Shown here in pieces: positions 1 to 7,945 of a stretch of 64,000 bases of DNA; position 1 is the first letter of the stretch, and each line of letters starts with the position of its first letter. Origin of the DNA: Maribacter arenosus (GTDB lineage: Bacteria > Bacteroidota > Bacteroidia > Flavobacteriales > Flavobacteriaceae); assembly GCF_014610845.1 (NCBI RefSeq), contig NZ_JABTCG010000002.1, forward strand, positions 248,001-312,000, given 5' to 3'. Made by a program: the position numbers and the translations under genes. Below the pieces are notes generated by a model. It had not been told where the DNA came from. It saw only the letters and a list, made by a program, of their open reading frames with translations, and ran no database searches.

Positions 1-2006
1 AGCTTCTCATCATAGCCCTTTTCCCGGCAGTTATCGATGAACTTGTCCTTTACCTTCTGAAACTCCTCGCGCGAACGGAATTTGCCGCTCATGCCCCTAC
101 GCAACACATCGGCTTCCCCCAGATCCAACCCTGCGAAACAGTTGGCCACTTTGATTACATCTTCCTGATAGACCATGACACCATAGGTCTCGGGCATAAT
201 ATCCAACATCACCGGATGCGCCTTTTCCTCAGCCCGCCCAGGATTACGATGCCGCAGGATATATTCCCGCATCATACCGCTTTTGGATACCCCCGGGCGT
301 ATGATCGAGCTTGCCGCCACCAACCCCAAATAATTGTCTACCTGCAATTTTTTAAGCAGCATACGCATAGCCGGCGATTCCACATAAAAACACCCCATGC
401 ATTGGGCGGACTTTATCATATTATTGATATTGGGATCATTCTTAAAGGCTTTGATATCATGAATATCGAACTTCGGGATTTCCTCGGGACGGCTGTCCTC
501 CAAAATCTCCAAGGTCTCCTTTATTTTTGCCAAGCCACGCTGTCCTAAAATATCGAACTTATAGAGCCCCACATCCTCGGCAATGACCATATCGAACATG
601 ACCGTGGCAAATCCCTTGGGCGGTAAATGGGTGGCCGAAAACCAATGTACCGGTTTTTCACTGATCAAAATACCACTGGCGTGGATACTCAAATAATTGG
701 GCATGCCCTTGATCAACTCGCCATACTTCAAGACCAAGCGCGAAACCTCATCCAACTTTGAGGGTTGGTACCGCCCTTCGGCCAATAGATCAATCTCGCT
801 CTTGGGCAGTCCGAACACCTTACCCAGCTCACGTACCACCCCGCGATGCTTAAACGTTACATAGGTGCCCAAAAGCACGGCATTCTGGAACGTATCAAAA
901 ATATACTGGGTCATTTCCTCACGGTCGCGCCATGAAAAATCGATATCGAAGTCGGGCGGATTCACCCGATACAGGTTGATAAAACGCTCAAAATACAAAT
1001 CGAGCTCTATGGGATCTACATCGGTGATCCGCAACAGATAGGCTACGATACTATTGGCGCCACTACCACGGCCTACATAGAAAAAGCCCTTCTTTTGGGC
1101 ATGGGAAACAATATCCCAATTGATCAGGAAGTAGGAGACAAAACCCATTCTTTTGATCAGGGTCAACTCTTTGTGCAACCGGTTTAAAATCGTTTCGTTT
1201 ACTTCAGGATAGCGGTACGGCAAGCCCTTTTGGCATAAGTGCCCTAGCAGTTCCTCATCTTTTTCCTTGGTCTGTAAATAGGTCTTTTGGTTCTGGGGTT
1301 CGCGCCCCTCCGAAAAATCGAAATGTATGCTGCAGGAGTTCATCAACTTTTCTGTATTCTCTAAAATAAAAGGGTATTCTGAAAAGGCCGCTGCCAAATT
1401 CTCGATGGGGAACATTTTTTCGTCATCAGAGGCCACCTCCGTTTGGGGAAGCTTGCTCAACAATACATTATTATCAATGGCACGTAAGAGCCGATGGGCA
1501 TTATAATCGCGTTTGTTCCTAAAGGTAACGGGTTGTAAGACCACCAATTTGGGCTTTAACTCCACCAACCTGGAAAAAGGCAATCGCCGCAAATCGGCAA
1601 TCGAAATACCGATGTATTCATCATCGGAAAAGGTGATTTGGTCATTGAGCAATACTTTCTCAAAAGGGTAAATGATATAGGCATTTTCAAAATGTGGGGC
1701 GATGGCGGGCAGCTTTTCCCCTTGATGCAGGTGCCAGGACAAAAAAGCATTCAATTCTTGATAGCCATCATTGTTTTTGGCAAGCCCCACAAAACAGGGC
1801 TCGACCCCGTTCCTAAAATCGATACCGAGAATAGGACGTATGTTGAATTGCTTGGCCTTGCGTACAAAATTGAGTCCGGCCGAGGTATTGTTGATATCGG
1901 TCAGGGCCAATTGGGTCACATGGTTCGCTTGGGCCAATTGCAAGAGTTCGAGTTCGGAAAAGGTTCCGAAGCGTAGGCTATAATATGTATGGCAGTTTAA
2001 GTACAT
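1..2006 (-). CDS. dnaE: DNA polymerase III alpha subunit, DnaE2/ImuC-like (3' part outside window)
   Basis: Catalytic subunit of a C-family DNA polymerase. The frame is open from an ATG at 2006 down to the left window edge, giving 668 codons; the C-terminal part is missing. The N-terminus (YLNCHTYYSLRFGTFSEL) is the start of a PHP domain, and the palm motif PPDFDIDF puts the catalytic Asp pair near residues 354 and 356. GRGSGANS, a conserved polymerase-core motif, is also readable. It lies downstream of dinB on the same strand, the arrangement of Bacteroidota mutagenic-repair cassettes, so an error-prone translesion role (ImuC-like) is inferred rather than the main replicative role. Only a full-length comparison could exclude the replicative DnaE. 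Confidence 0.88.
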   Translation of the reverse strand, partial: MYLNCHTYYSLRFGTFSELELLQLAQANHVTQLALTDINNTSAGLNFVRKAKQFNIRPILGIDFRNGVEPCFVGLAKNNDGYQELNAFLSWHLHQGEKLPAIAPHFENAYIIYPFEKVLLNDQITFSDDEYIGISIADLRRLPFSRLVELKPKLVVLQPVTFRNKRDYNAHRLLRAIDNNVLLSKLPQTEVASDDEKMFPIENLAAAFSEYPFILENTEKLMNSCSIHFDFSEGREPQNQKTYLQTKEKDEELLGHLCQKGLPYRYPEVNETILNRLHKELTLIKRMGFVSYFLINWDIVSHAQKKGFFYVGRGSGANSIVAYLLRITDVDPIELDLYFERFINLYRVNPPDFDIDFSWRDREEMTQYIFDTFQNAVLLGTYVTFKHRGVVRELGKVFGLPKSEIDLLAEGRYQPSKLDEVSRLVLKYGELIKGMPNYLSIHASGILISEKPVHWFSATHLPPKGFATVMFDMVIAEDVGLYKFDILGQRGLAKIKETLEILEDSRPEEIPKFDIHDIKAFKNDPNINNMIKSAQCMGCFYVESPAMRMLLKKLQVDNYLGLVAASSIIRPGVSKSGMMREYILRHRNPGRAEEKAHPVMLDIMPETYGVMVYQEDVIKVANCFAGLDLGEADVLRRGMSGKFRSREEFQKVKDKFIDNCREKGYDEK

Positions 2007-2017
2007 GGTATAAGTAC

Positions 2018-2042
2018 CAAATTCCAAATGACAAACTCCAAA
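2018..2042 (+). repeat. Left arm of 25-bp inverted repeat around four-helix-bundle gene
   Basis: Begins CAAATTCCAAATGACAAA. Its reverse complement recurs at 2465-2489 with 24 of 25 positions matching. The two arms enclose the small gene at 2095-2460. Further AAATTCC copies extend rightwards to about 2061, so this end is also a short tandem array. Confidence 0.85.
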
Positions 2043-2094
2043 TTCCAAATTCCAAATTCCAAGTACTAAGCCGTATTTGTATAGCGTTTAAAGC

Positions 2095-2460
2095 TTAATT
2101 TTTTGAAATTGACCTTTTATTAATTATGGATGACAAAATTCTTCTTAACTCATCGGCCTCCGCAATTAGTTCTTCAATCTTTAGCTGATGATCAACATTT
2201 AAATCTTTTAAAAGTTTAAGCCAATATTGTGCTTCTTTAGCTTCCTTTCTCGCAATCTTGGCCCTCATCAAAAAGTCTTTATCACCAAGCTTTTCATTAG
2301 CCTCAATATAATTTGCACCTACTGATCCAGAAGCTCTTATAAGTTGCTTTCCATCTTCAATATTACTTAAGGTCTTAGGCAATGTTCTTACAAAAAATCG
2401 ACATTCCCTTGCAAACAAATATGTCCTATCCTCTAAATTGTAAACCGTATTTTTCTTCAT
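2095..2460 (-). CDS. Four-helix-bundle protein (23S rRNA intervening-sequence family)
   Basis: 121 residues, almost all helical and charged, with the family core IRASGSVGANYIEANEK and a following ARKEAKEAQYWLKLL segment. This family was first named from proteins encoded in intervening sequences of 23S rRNA, but in Bacteroidota most copies are scattered between ordinary genes. Its biochemical function is not established; an RNA- or protein-binding helper role is only a guess. It splits dinB from dnaE and is enclosed by a 25-bp inverted repeat (2018-2042 and 2465-2489), which suggests arrival as a discrete unit. The start was chosen because MKKNTVYNLEDRTY is the typical family N-terminus. Confidence 0.85.
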   Translation of the reverse strand: MKKNTVYNLEDRTYLFARECRFFVRTLPKTLSNIEDGKQLIRASGSVGANYIEANEKLGDKDFLMRAKIARKEAKEAQYWLKLLKDLNVDHQLKIEELIAEADELRRILSSIINKRSISKN

Positions 2461-2464
2461 AATC

Positions 2465-2489
2465 TTTGGAATTTGTCATTTGGAATTTG
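2465..2489 (-). repeat. Right arm of 25-bp inverted repeat around four-helix-bundle gene
   Basis: On the minus strand this reads CAAATTCCAAATGACAAATT and onward, matching the left arm at 2018-2042 at 24 of 25 positions. It lies 4 bases upstream of the small gene's ATG and 4 bases beyond the stop of dinB. Confidence 0.85.
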
Positions 2490-2493
2490 ATAT

Positions 2494-3708
2494 TTATTGT
2501 TTCCGGTGCGCAAGCACAATCGGCGGTTGCCCGTTGAACGGGTTGTGCATTCTACCAATGGTCCTAGCACCCATAGCCGAGGCTCGGACCACGCTTTTAT
2601 CCCCGTAGCGTTCGCGAATATGATCCATGGCCGCATAGAGGTTCAACGCCTCCTCGGTATCATCAAAAAGGTTGATTTGGTAATTGCCACTTACCAAATG
2701 GCTAAAGCGTATGCCTACCAAGCGTACCAACAACCTTCTATTGTATAATGCCTTGAACAGTTCCATGACCTTGGGAATAAGGATATGGTCGGCGCTCGTA
2801 TACGGAATACGCATTTGCTTGGTATAAGTATTAAAATCGGAGTAGCGGATCTTTACCGCGATGCAGGCCGTCAGTTTTTCGCCCCTACGCAATTGAAAGG
2901 CCAGATTCTCGGTCATCGCTAAAAGAATGCCCCGGAGTTTTACCACGTCTATGGTATCCTTATCAAAAGTACGTTCGTTCGAAATCGATTTTCGCTCACA
3001 AAAAGGGATTACGGGTGTGTGGTCTACCCCATTCGAACGTTTCCATATCACCACCCCGTTCTTGCCCAATACACGTTGCATCAAATCCATCGGCATTTCT
3101 TGAACGGTTTTTACTTTTCGCAATCCCAGATTGCGGAGGGTCTGATAGGTCTTATCACCCACCATAGGTATTTTTTTAATGGACAAGGGAGCCAGAAAAA
3201 GTTTCTCGTACCCAAAATCGACTTTTAGCTGATTGTTGGGTTTGGCCTCATTGGTGGCTACTTTGGAGACCACTTTATTTACCGAAAGTCCAAAAGAAAT
3301 GGGTAAGCCCGTTTCTTTAGTGATTCTTTGTCGAAGTTCGGAAGCGTATTGGTAGCAGCCAAAAAAACGATCCATGCCAGTAAGGTCGGCGTAGAACTCA
3401 TCAATACTCGATTTTTCGAACAGGGGTACCTGTTCCTTGATAATCTCGGTGACCATATCGGAATGCTTGCTGTAAGTACCTGCATTGCCCCTGATAACCA
3501 CAGCCTCCGGACATAGTTCCCGCGCCATTTTCATGGGCATGCCAGAATGTACCCCGAAACCACGGGTCTCATAACTACAGGCCGCCACCACGCCCCTATC
3601 GCTTGTGCCGCCTACCAACAAAGGTTTGTGCTGCAGCTCAGTGTTGATAAGACGCTCTACGGATACAAAAAAAGTATCGAGGTCTAAATGTAAAATGGTT
3701 TTGTTCAT
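2494..3708 (-). CDS. dinB: DNA polymerase IV (Y-family translesion polymerase)
   Basis: 404 residues. Bypasses DNA lesions at stalled forks with low fidelity. The catalytic carboxylates are intact: LDLDTFF gives Asp9, and SSIDEFYADLTG gives Asp103 and Glu104, so this is an active DinB and not an inactive ImuB-type homologue. A helix-hairpin-helix thumb (IKKIPMVGDKTYQTLRNLG) and a little-finger region follow. dnaE lies downstream on the same strand, separated by an inserted four-helix-bundle gene. Four tandem stem-loops lie directly upstream and the first one touches the start codon, suggesting control of translation or repressor binding. No lexA or imuA-type gene is seen nearby. Confidence 0.95.
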   Translation of the reverse strand: MNKTILHLDLDTFFVSVERLINTELQHKPLLVGGTSDRGVVAACSYETRGFGVHSGMPMKMARELCPEAVVIRGNAGTYSKHSDMVTEIIKEQVPLFEKSSIDEFYADLTGMDRFFGCYQYASELRQRITKETGLPISFGLSVNKVVSKVATNEAKPNNQLKVDFGYEKLFLAPLSIKKIPMVGDKTYQTLRNLGLRKVKTVQEMPMDLMQRVLGKNGVVIWKRSNGVDHTPVIPFCERKSISNERTFDKDTIDVVKLRGILLAMTENLAFQLRRGEKLTACIAVKIRYSDFNTYTKQMRIPYTSADHILIPKVMELFKALYNRRLLVRLVGIRFSHLVSGNYQINLFDDTEEALNLYAAMDHIRERYGDKSVVRASAMGARTIGRMHNPFNGQPPIVLAHRKQ

Positions 3709-3836
3709 AGCTATCCTTTTCGGATAGCTGATGGTTCTTATTTGCTATCCCAAAAAGGGGACAGCTCATTGTTTTATTTGCTATCCCAAAAAGGGGACAG
3801 CTCATTGTTTTATTTGCTACCCTAAAAAGGGATAGC
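3709..3836 (-). promoter_or_regulatory. Four tandem hairpins in the dinB leader
   Basis: Stem-loops at 3709-3729, 3744-3765, 3780-3801 and 3816-3836, repeating about every 36 bases. Each has arms of the type GCTATCCC/GGGATAGC around a 5-base loop. The second and third units are identical including the linker CTCATTGTTTTATTT. The hairpin at 3709-3729 (arms AGCTATCC and GGATAGCT) ends at the base next to the dinB ATG (3706-3708). Either an RNA structure that masks initiation or four protein-binding palindromes would fit. Confidence 0.7.
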
Positions 3837-3843
3837 TAATATA

Positions 3844-3875
3844 TGGAATATTTCCAATTATATGGATTATTTCCA
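3844..3875. promoter_or_regulatory. Paired palindromes TGGAATATTTCCA / TGGATTATTTCCA
   Basis: Two 13-bp near-identical palindromes at 3844-3856 and 3863-3875, 19 bases apart, just upstream of the dinB hairpin array and downstream of the 56-residue membrane peptide gene. The spacing and symmetry resemble an operator for a dimeric repressor, possibly governing dinB. The regulator is unknown. Confidence 0.45.
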
Positions 3876-3897
3876 ATATATTTTCGTCTTTTTTGCC

Positions 3898-4068
3898 CTA
3901 ATCAAAAGCAAAGCCAGTAGATACCCTGAAAATAAAAGCATACAGAGCCACAACAAATAGAACGAAACTGAACCAGGCAAAGGCCTTGAAATAGTTCCTT
4001 AGAATCAAGTTTCCGATATTCCTGAATCCTTCCAAATAAATTTCTTTAAAAAGTAAAATTATCTTCAT
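3898..4068 (-). CDS. Small membrane peptide, copy 1 (56 aa, DUF6747-like)
   Basis: 56 residues from the ATG at 4068 to the TAG at 3898-3900. The first 30 residues are amphipathic and basic (KEIYLEGFRNIGNLILRNY), followed by one hydrophobic segment at about residues 33-50, ending STGFAFD. A second copy at 4264-4434 has the same length and about 60 percent identity, with identical C-terminal GFAFD. I believe this is the family called DUF6747 in flavobacteria, but the name is from memory. Function unknown; a single-pass inner-membrane peptide is inferred. Confidence 0.75.
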   Translation of the reverse strand: MKIILLFKEIYLEGFRNIGNLILRNYFKAFAWFSFVLFVVALYAFIFRVSTGFAFD

Positions 4069-4263
4069 AAGTTATCCATTTAAAAATTAGTTAAATACAA
4101 AGGTTATATAAAGCTGGAGACTTTGTCAGGTTATTGGCTTAAGCAAGTATAAATAGAGATGAAATACCCAGTATTTGCGGTACAACCGATTAATTTACAC
4201 TCGGACGGGCCAAAAATAATTCCCAAGCCCATATGATGAACAAAACCGATTGCAAAAGAATCG

Positions 4264-4434
4264 TTAATCAAAAGCAAAGCCAGTGAGTATCCTGAAAATC
4301 AATGCATACAGCCCAAGAATGATCAACATAAAACTGAACCACGAAAAGATTCTTAAATAGTGCTTTAGGATAAGATGTCCCAAATTTCGAAATGCTTCCA
4401 AATAAATCTCCTTAATAAGTAGTGCTGTTTTCAT
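4264..4434 (-). CDS. Small membrane peptide, copy 2 (56 aa, DUF6747-like)
   Basis: 56 residues (ATG at 4434, TAA at 4264-4266). Reads MKTALLIKEIYLEAFRNLGH at the N-terminus, then a hydrophobic segment at about residues 33-50, and ends LTGFAFD. It is a paralogue of the gene at 3898-4068, same strand, same length, 195 bases apart: a tandem duplication. Differences between the copies are mostly conservative, which suggests both are under selection. Function unknown. Confidence 0.75.
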   Translation of the reverse strand: MKTALLIKEIYLEAFRNLGHLILKHYLRIFSWFSFMLIILGLYALIFRILTGFAFD

Positions 4435-4560
4435 AATCCTAATATTTAGCGTTATTAGCTATTGGATTACAAAGCCCATTCCGTGAATGCGAAAACATGT
4501 ATTTATTAGTCCTATTGACCCAAAAAACAGATAAATGACCGGTTTTAAGTGAAAAAACGT

Positions 4561-5508
4561 TTAAAATGGAAGTTTTTTTAAATCAACGTTGCCACCGGAA
4601 ATAATGATTCCCACTTTTTTGTTCTTGAACTTATCTTTTTCATTCAATACGGCCGCGAAGGCTACGGCGCTTGATGGTTCTATGATAATCTTCATACGCT
4701 CCCAGATCAAGCGCATGGCTTCGACAATCTCTTCCTCGGTAACACGAATAATACTGTTCACATACTTACGTATCAATGGAAAATTCTTATCGCCCAAGTT
4801 TGTTTTGAGTCCGTCTGCAATGGTATCCGTTGTTTTGTTCAACTCGATCTTTCCACTTTGAAGCGAGCGATAGGCATCATCAACAGCGAACGGTTCACTA
4901 CCAATGACCTTACATTTATTCCCAAAATAATGTGCTGCCAACGCCGTACCGGCAATGAGCCCACCTCCGCCGACAGGAACTACTATAAAATCAAGATCAG
5001 GATGTTCTTCCAATAGTTCCATGCAAGCGGTGCCTTGGCCGATAATGACATTGACACTATTCGATGGGTGGATAAAAGTCGTCCCCATTTCCGCTTCGAT
5101 CTTTAAGGCGGCCGCCTTTCTCGCTTCCAATGTGGGTTCACATTCAATGATTTTCCCTCCATATTCCAAAACCGCATCTTTCTTTACCCGTGGGGCAGAG
5201 GTTGGCATCACAATGAATGCCTTAACCCCGAGGCTTTTTGCCGCCAAGGTAAGGGCCTGGGCAAAATTACCAGAGGAATGGGTAACGACCCCTTTACTTC
5301 TTTGCCCTTCTGAAAGTTGCAAAATCGCATTGGTGGCTCCCCTCATTTTATAGGCGCCCATTCTTTGAAAGTTCTCACACTTAAAAAAGAGTTCCGCACC
5401 CGCCATTTTATCTATTAAACGAGACGTGAGAACAGGCGTTCTATGAATATATGGGGCTATTCTATTATGGCATTGAACCAGATCTTCTTTTTGCATTTCA
5501 ATGTTCAT
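4561..5508 (-). CDS. Threonine/serine dehydratase, PLP-dependent
   Basis: 315 residues, fold type II PLP enzyme. Lys54 in AYKMRGA is the Schiff-base lysine, VGGGGLIAG is the phosphate-binding loop, and SGGNVD lies at the C-terminus. The length and absence of a C-terminal regulatory ACT domain fit the catabolic or biosynthetic short forms: threonine ammonia-lyase, serine dehydratase/racemase, or hydroxyaspartate dehydratase. Products would be 2-oxobutanoate or pyruvate plus ammonia. It stands alone, convergent with nothing close, so substrate cannot be fixed from context. Confidence 0.9.
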   Translation of the reverse strand: MNIEMQKEDLVQCHNRIAPYIHRTPVLTSRLIDKMAGAELFFKCENFQRMGAYKMRGATNAILQLSEGQRSKGVVTHSSGNFAQALTLAAKSLGVKAFIVMPTSAPRVKKDAVLEYGGKIIECEPTLEARKAAALKIEAEMGTTFIHPSNSVNVIIGQGTACMELLEEHPDLDFIVVPVGGGGLIAGTALAAHYFGNKCKVIGSEPFAVDDAYRSLQSGKIELNKTTDTIADGLKTNLGDKNFPLIRKYVNSIIRVTEEEIVEAMRLIWERMKIIIEPSSAVAFAAVLNEKDKFKNKKVGIIISGGNVDLKKLPF

Positions 5509-5688
5509 TTTACCGGTATCCTTAATTAAAATACCTTGCTTAAATCTACAAAGAAATAGTTTACACTAGTATATCATGTAACAATTGAACGGACAACCAA
5601 ATATTTACGTCGAATTTTCGTTACTATAGGGATTGGCATAAACTTTGATTCATAAAACTTGCCAATCGTATAGTATTGGTATTTTGTT

Positions 5689-6639
5689 ATGCGAACAATT
5701 TTTATACTTAGTGTTTTTATGCTGTTTCATTGGATGCAGGGGCATGCCAATAGCTATGATTTTTCATTGACCCATAATGACTTTATCGATTCCTTTAATT
5801 CTCTCAATGCATCAGAGGGTCTAAAAAACTTAGGGGGGGGAGGAGAACTTGGCAGCTTGAAATCTTCAATCAACATCACCTCTCCAAATAGTCATTCGAT
5901 TTGGACCATACCTGGACCGGCAGAACTGGAATGGACCACCCAAAATATCGGCACGGCGAAATCGATACGCTTTTTCCTTGCCAAGGATGATATGGTGGTG
6001 CAGGAATTGGGTACGTTTAAAAATACAGGAATGGCCAAGGATATCGTTTTAGCCAAGAACATCGGCTCTGGGGATAATTATCAGGTAGTAGGCATTGAGA
6101 TGTTCCCGGATGATAGATTCCATATCGCAAAATTTTCTACCCCATATTTTTCTATCCGAAATAAGGAATCGGATGCCAGAAAGGAACGGGCTAGACTTGC
6201 AAATACCACACAGACCCCTGCGGTACAAAAAAAAGTTGAAGCATCCCAACCTGTTGAAGCAGCACTGCCTGTTGCAGCACCAAAAAGGATGGAATTCGAT
6301 GGTCGGAATATTACCTATGTTAAGGAATTGGCTTTTACCAAAGAAAAAATTAAAATACACATTTGGGACCATGGTAGGCAAGATGGTGATATTGTCTCCA
6401 TTTATCTTAACGGCTTTACAGTGGTTTCAAAACACTTGCTGACCTATCATAAAAAATCCATCGAAATTACATTGGATCCCAAAAAGAAAAACGACCTGTT
6501 CGTATATGCCCATAACCTAGGAAAATATGCGCCGAATACTGTTTCCGTTGAAATCACCGATGGAACGACCTTGGAAAACATCATCCTGAATTCAGACCTT
6601 AAAAGTTGTGAGGCCGTTTTAATCAGTGTGAATAAATAA
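5689..6639 (+). CDS. Secreted protein with Kre9/KNH-like domain
   Basis: 316 residues with a signal peptide (about 1-20, ending GHAN). Residues about 58-155 resemble the Kre9/KNH-type Ser-Thr-rich surface domain (ITSPNSHSIWTIPGPAELEW, then a run through GDNYQVVGIEMFPD). An Ala/Pro/Gln/Lys linker at about 170-200 joins it to a C-terminal beta-rich domain (HIWDHGRQDGDIVSIYLNG, then NTVSVEITDG). Both domains are familiar from Bacteroidota secreted proteins, but no enzyme motif is visible. A cell-surface or periplasmic binding role is inferred. It is monocistronic, facing the oxidoreductase gene convergently. Confidence 0.7.
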   Translation: MRTIFILSVFMLFHWMQGHANSYDFSLTHNDFIDSFNSLNASEGLKNLGGGGELGSLKSSINITSPNSHSIWTIPGPAELEWTTQNIGTAKSIRFFLAKDDMVVQELGTFKNTGMAKDIVLAKNIGSGDNYQVVGIEMFPDDRFHIAKFSTPYFSIRNKESDARKERARLANTTQTPAVQKKVEASQPVEAALPVAAPKRMEFDGRNITYVKELAFTKEKIKIHIWDHGRQDGDIVSIYLNGFTVVSKHLLTYHKKSIEITLDPKKKNDLFVYAHNLGKYAPNTVSVEITDGTTLENIILNSDLKSCEAVLISVNK

Positions 6640-6648
6640 TTTTTTCAA

Positions 6649-7755
6649 TTACAAGCTAACTTTCCCACCCGTTTTGGCGGCCATGTAAATCGCATCCATG
6701 ATTTTAAGATCCTTCAATCCCTCTTCCCCATCAACGGGAACCAAGGGTTGAATACCCTCAAAAATAAGTTGGGCCATTCCATCCATTTGTAAGGTTTGAT
6801 GGGTAATATGCGGTTGGTTCAGTTCCCCATTATGGGTTCTCCCTTTGATAGGCCCATAACCTATGGAAGGCTGCATTTCTACCCAACCATCATCCCCCGT
6901 CATAAAGAAACGATCTAAATGCCTCATGGCGTAGGTTGATAGACATGATGCCACTGCCCCACTGGGAAAGCCCATTTGAAAGGTTATGGTTTCATCAATA
7001 CCTGCCTTGAACTTCACGGGATCTGTTTTTGTTTCCTGGGCAGTGACCCAAATAGGTTCCTCCCCCAGCATATACCGGGCCCCATTTACGGCATAGATGC
7101 CAATATCTATCATGGCCCCACCTCCCGATAATTCCTTGTTTAAACGCCATTGGTCAGGATTCCCTATAACAAAGCCCGTTTGTCCTTGAAAAAACCTGGG
7201 CTGCCCAAATTCCCCAGTCTTTCGCATTCGTATGACCTCTACGGTTTTAGGTTCAAAATGCATACGGTAACCCACTAACAATTTTACATTCGCGGCTTTG
7301 CAAGCCATTACCATGCGTTCCCCTTCCTCAGCATTGATGGCCATAGGTTTTTCACAAATCACATGCTTACCGGCCTTTGCGACACGAATAGCCTGCTCGC
7401 AATGGAGTCCGTTTGGTGTAATGATATATACCGCATCGATATCAGGATTATGCTTAATGGCATCAAAATCTTCATAATTGTAGCAATTTTTTTCGGGAAT
7501 GTTATATTCAGCCTGCCATTTCGTGATTTTTGAAGGGGTACCGCTGATCACGCCGACCAATTGGGCCCGTTTGCAATCCTGCATCGCATTGGCTACCCGG
7601 GTACCATAATTGCCCAACCCCATTATGGCCACTCTAAGTATGCGGCCCTCATATGGTGTGTCGCAAGCGGCAAAAACACTTGCAGGGCTATATAAAATAG
7701 GCAGGCTTACTGCCGAAATCGATAATTTTTCAAGAAAATCCCTTCGTGAACCCAT
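6649..7755 (-). CDS. Gfo/Idh/MocA-family oxidoreductase, Tat-exported
   Basis: 368 residues from the ATG at 7755. The start is chosen there because it gives a clean twin-arginine signal (MGSRRDFLEKLSISAVSLP), while a longer frame from 7827 would bury it. The Rossmann fold is shown by RVAIMGLGNYGTRVA, and CEKPMAINAEEG is the family's EKP motif. Members oxidise or reduce sugars with a tightly bound NAD(P), often in the periplasm, like glucose-fructose oxidoreductase. Substrate unknown. Convergent with the upstream-lying secreted protein gene and separated by about 190 bases from the outer-membrane barrel gene. Confidence 0.88.
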   Translation of the reverse strand: MGSRRDFLEKLSISAVSLPILYSPASVFAACDTPYEGRILRVAIMGLGNYGTRVANAMQDCKRAQLVGVISGTPSKITKWQAEYNIPEKNCYNYEDFDAIKHNPDIDAVYIITPNGLHCEQAIRVAKAGKHVICEKPMAINAEEGERMVMACKAANVKLLVGYRMHFEPKTVEVIRMRKTGEFGQPRFFQGQTGFVIGNPDQWRLNKELSGGGAMIDIGIYAVNGARYMLGEEPIWVTAQETKTDPVKFKAGIDETITFQMGFPSGAVASCLSTYAMRHLDRFFMTGDDGWVEMQPSIGYGPIKGRTHNGELNQPHITHQTLQMDGMAQLIFEGIQPLVPVDGEEGLKDLKIMDAIYMAAKTGGKVSL

Positions 7756-7945
7756 AGTATTTTGATTTGTATTAAAAATACGCTTAAATACCAAAAACAC
7801 ATTATAACTAAAAAAAAAAGACTTCAATATGCATTGAAGCCTATAGTTTTATCAGAGGAAATCCTGTAATGCCCAAACTTTCATCAAGCACCAACTTTAC
7901 TTTTTGAAATTCAGTTCATTGCATGCTTCTATTCCCGATGCAATT

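Noticed and set aside
2095-2460. 23S rRNA fragment, suggested by an intervening-sequence type protein
   Set aside because: No rRNA sequence flanks the gene; dinB and dnaE do. The family name is historical.
3709-3836. CRISPR-like array with a pitch of about 36 bases
   Set aside because: Repeats run together with no variable spacers, arms are hairpins, only four units are present, and no cas gene is near.
6049-6381. Antisense open frame inside the Kre9/KNH-like gene
   Set aside because: Cys/Phe-rich translation with no start context and no recognisable domain; the sense frame has a signal peptide and domains.
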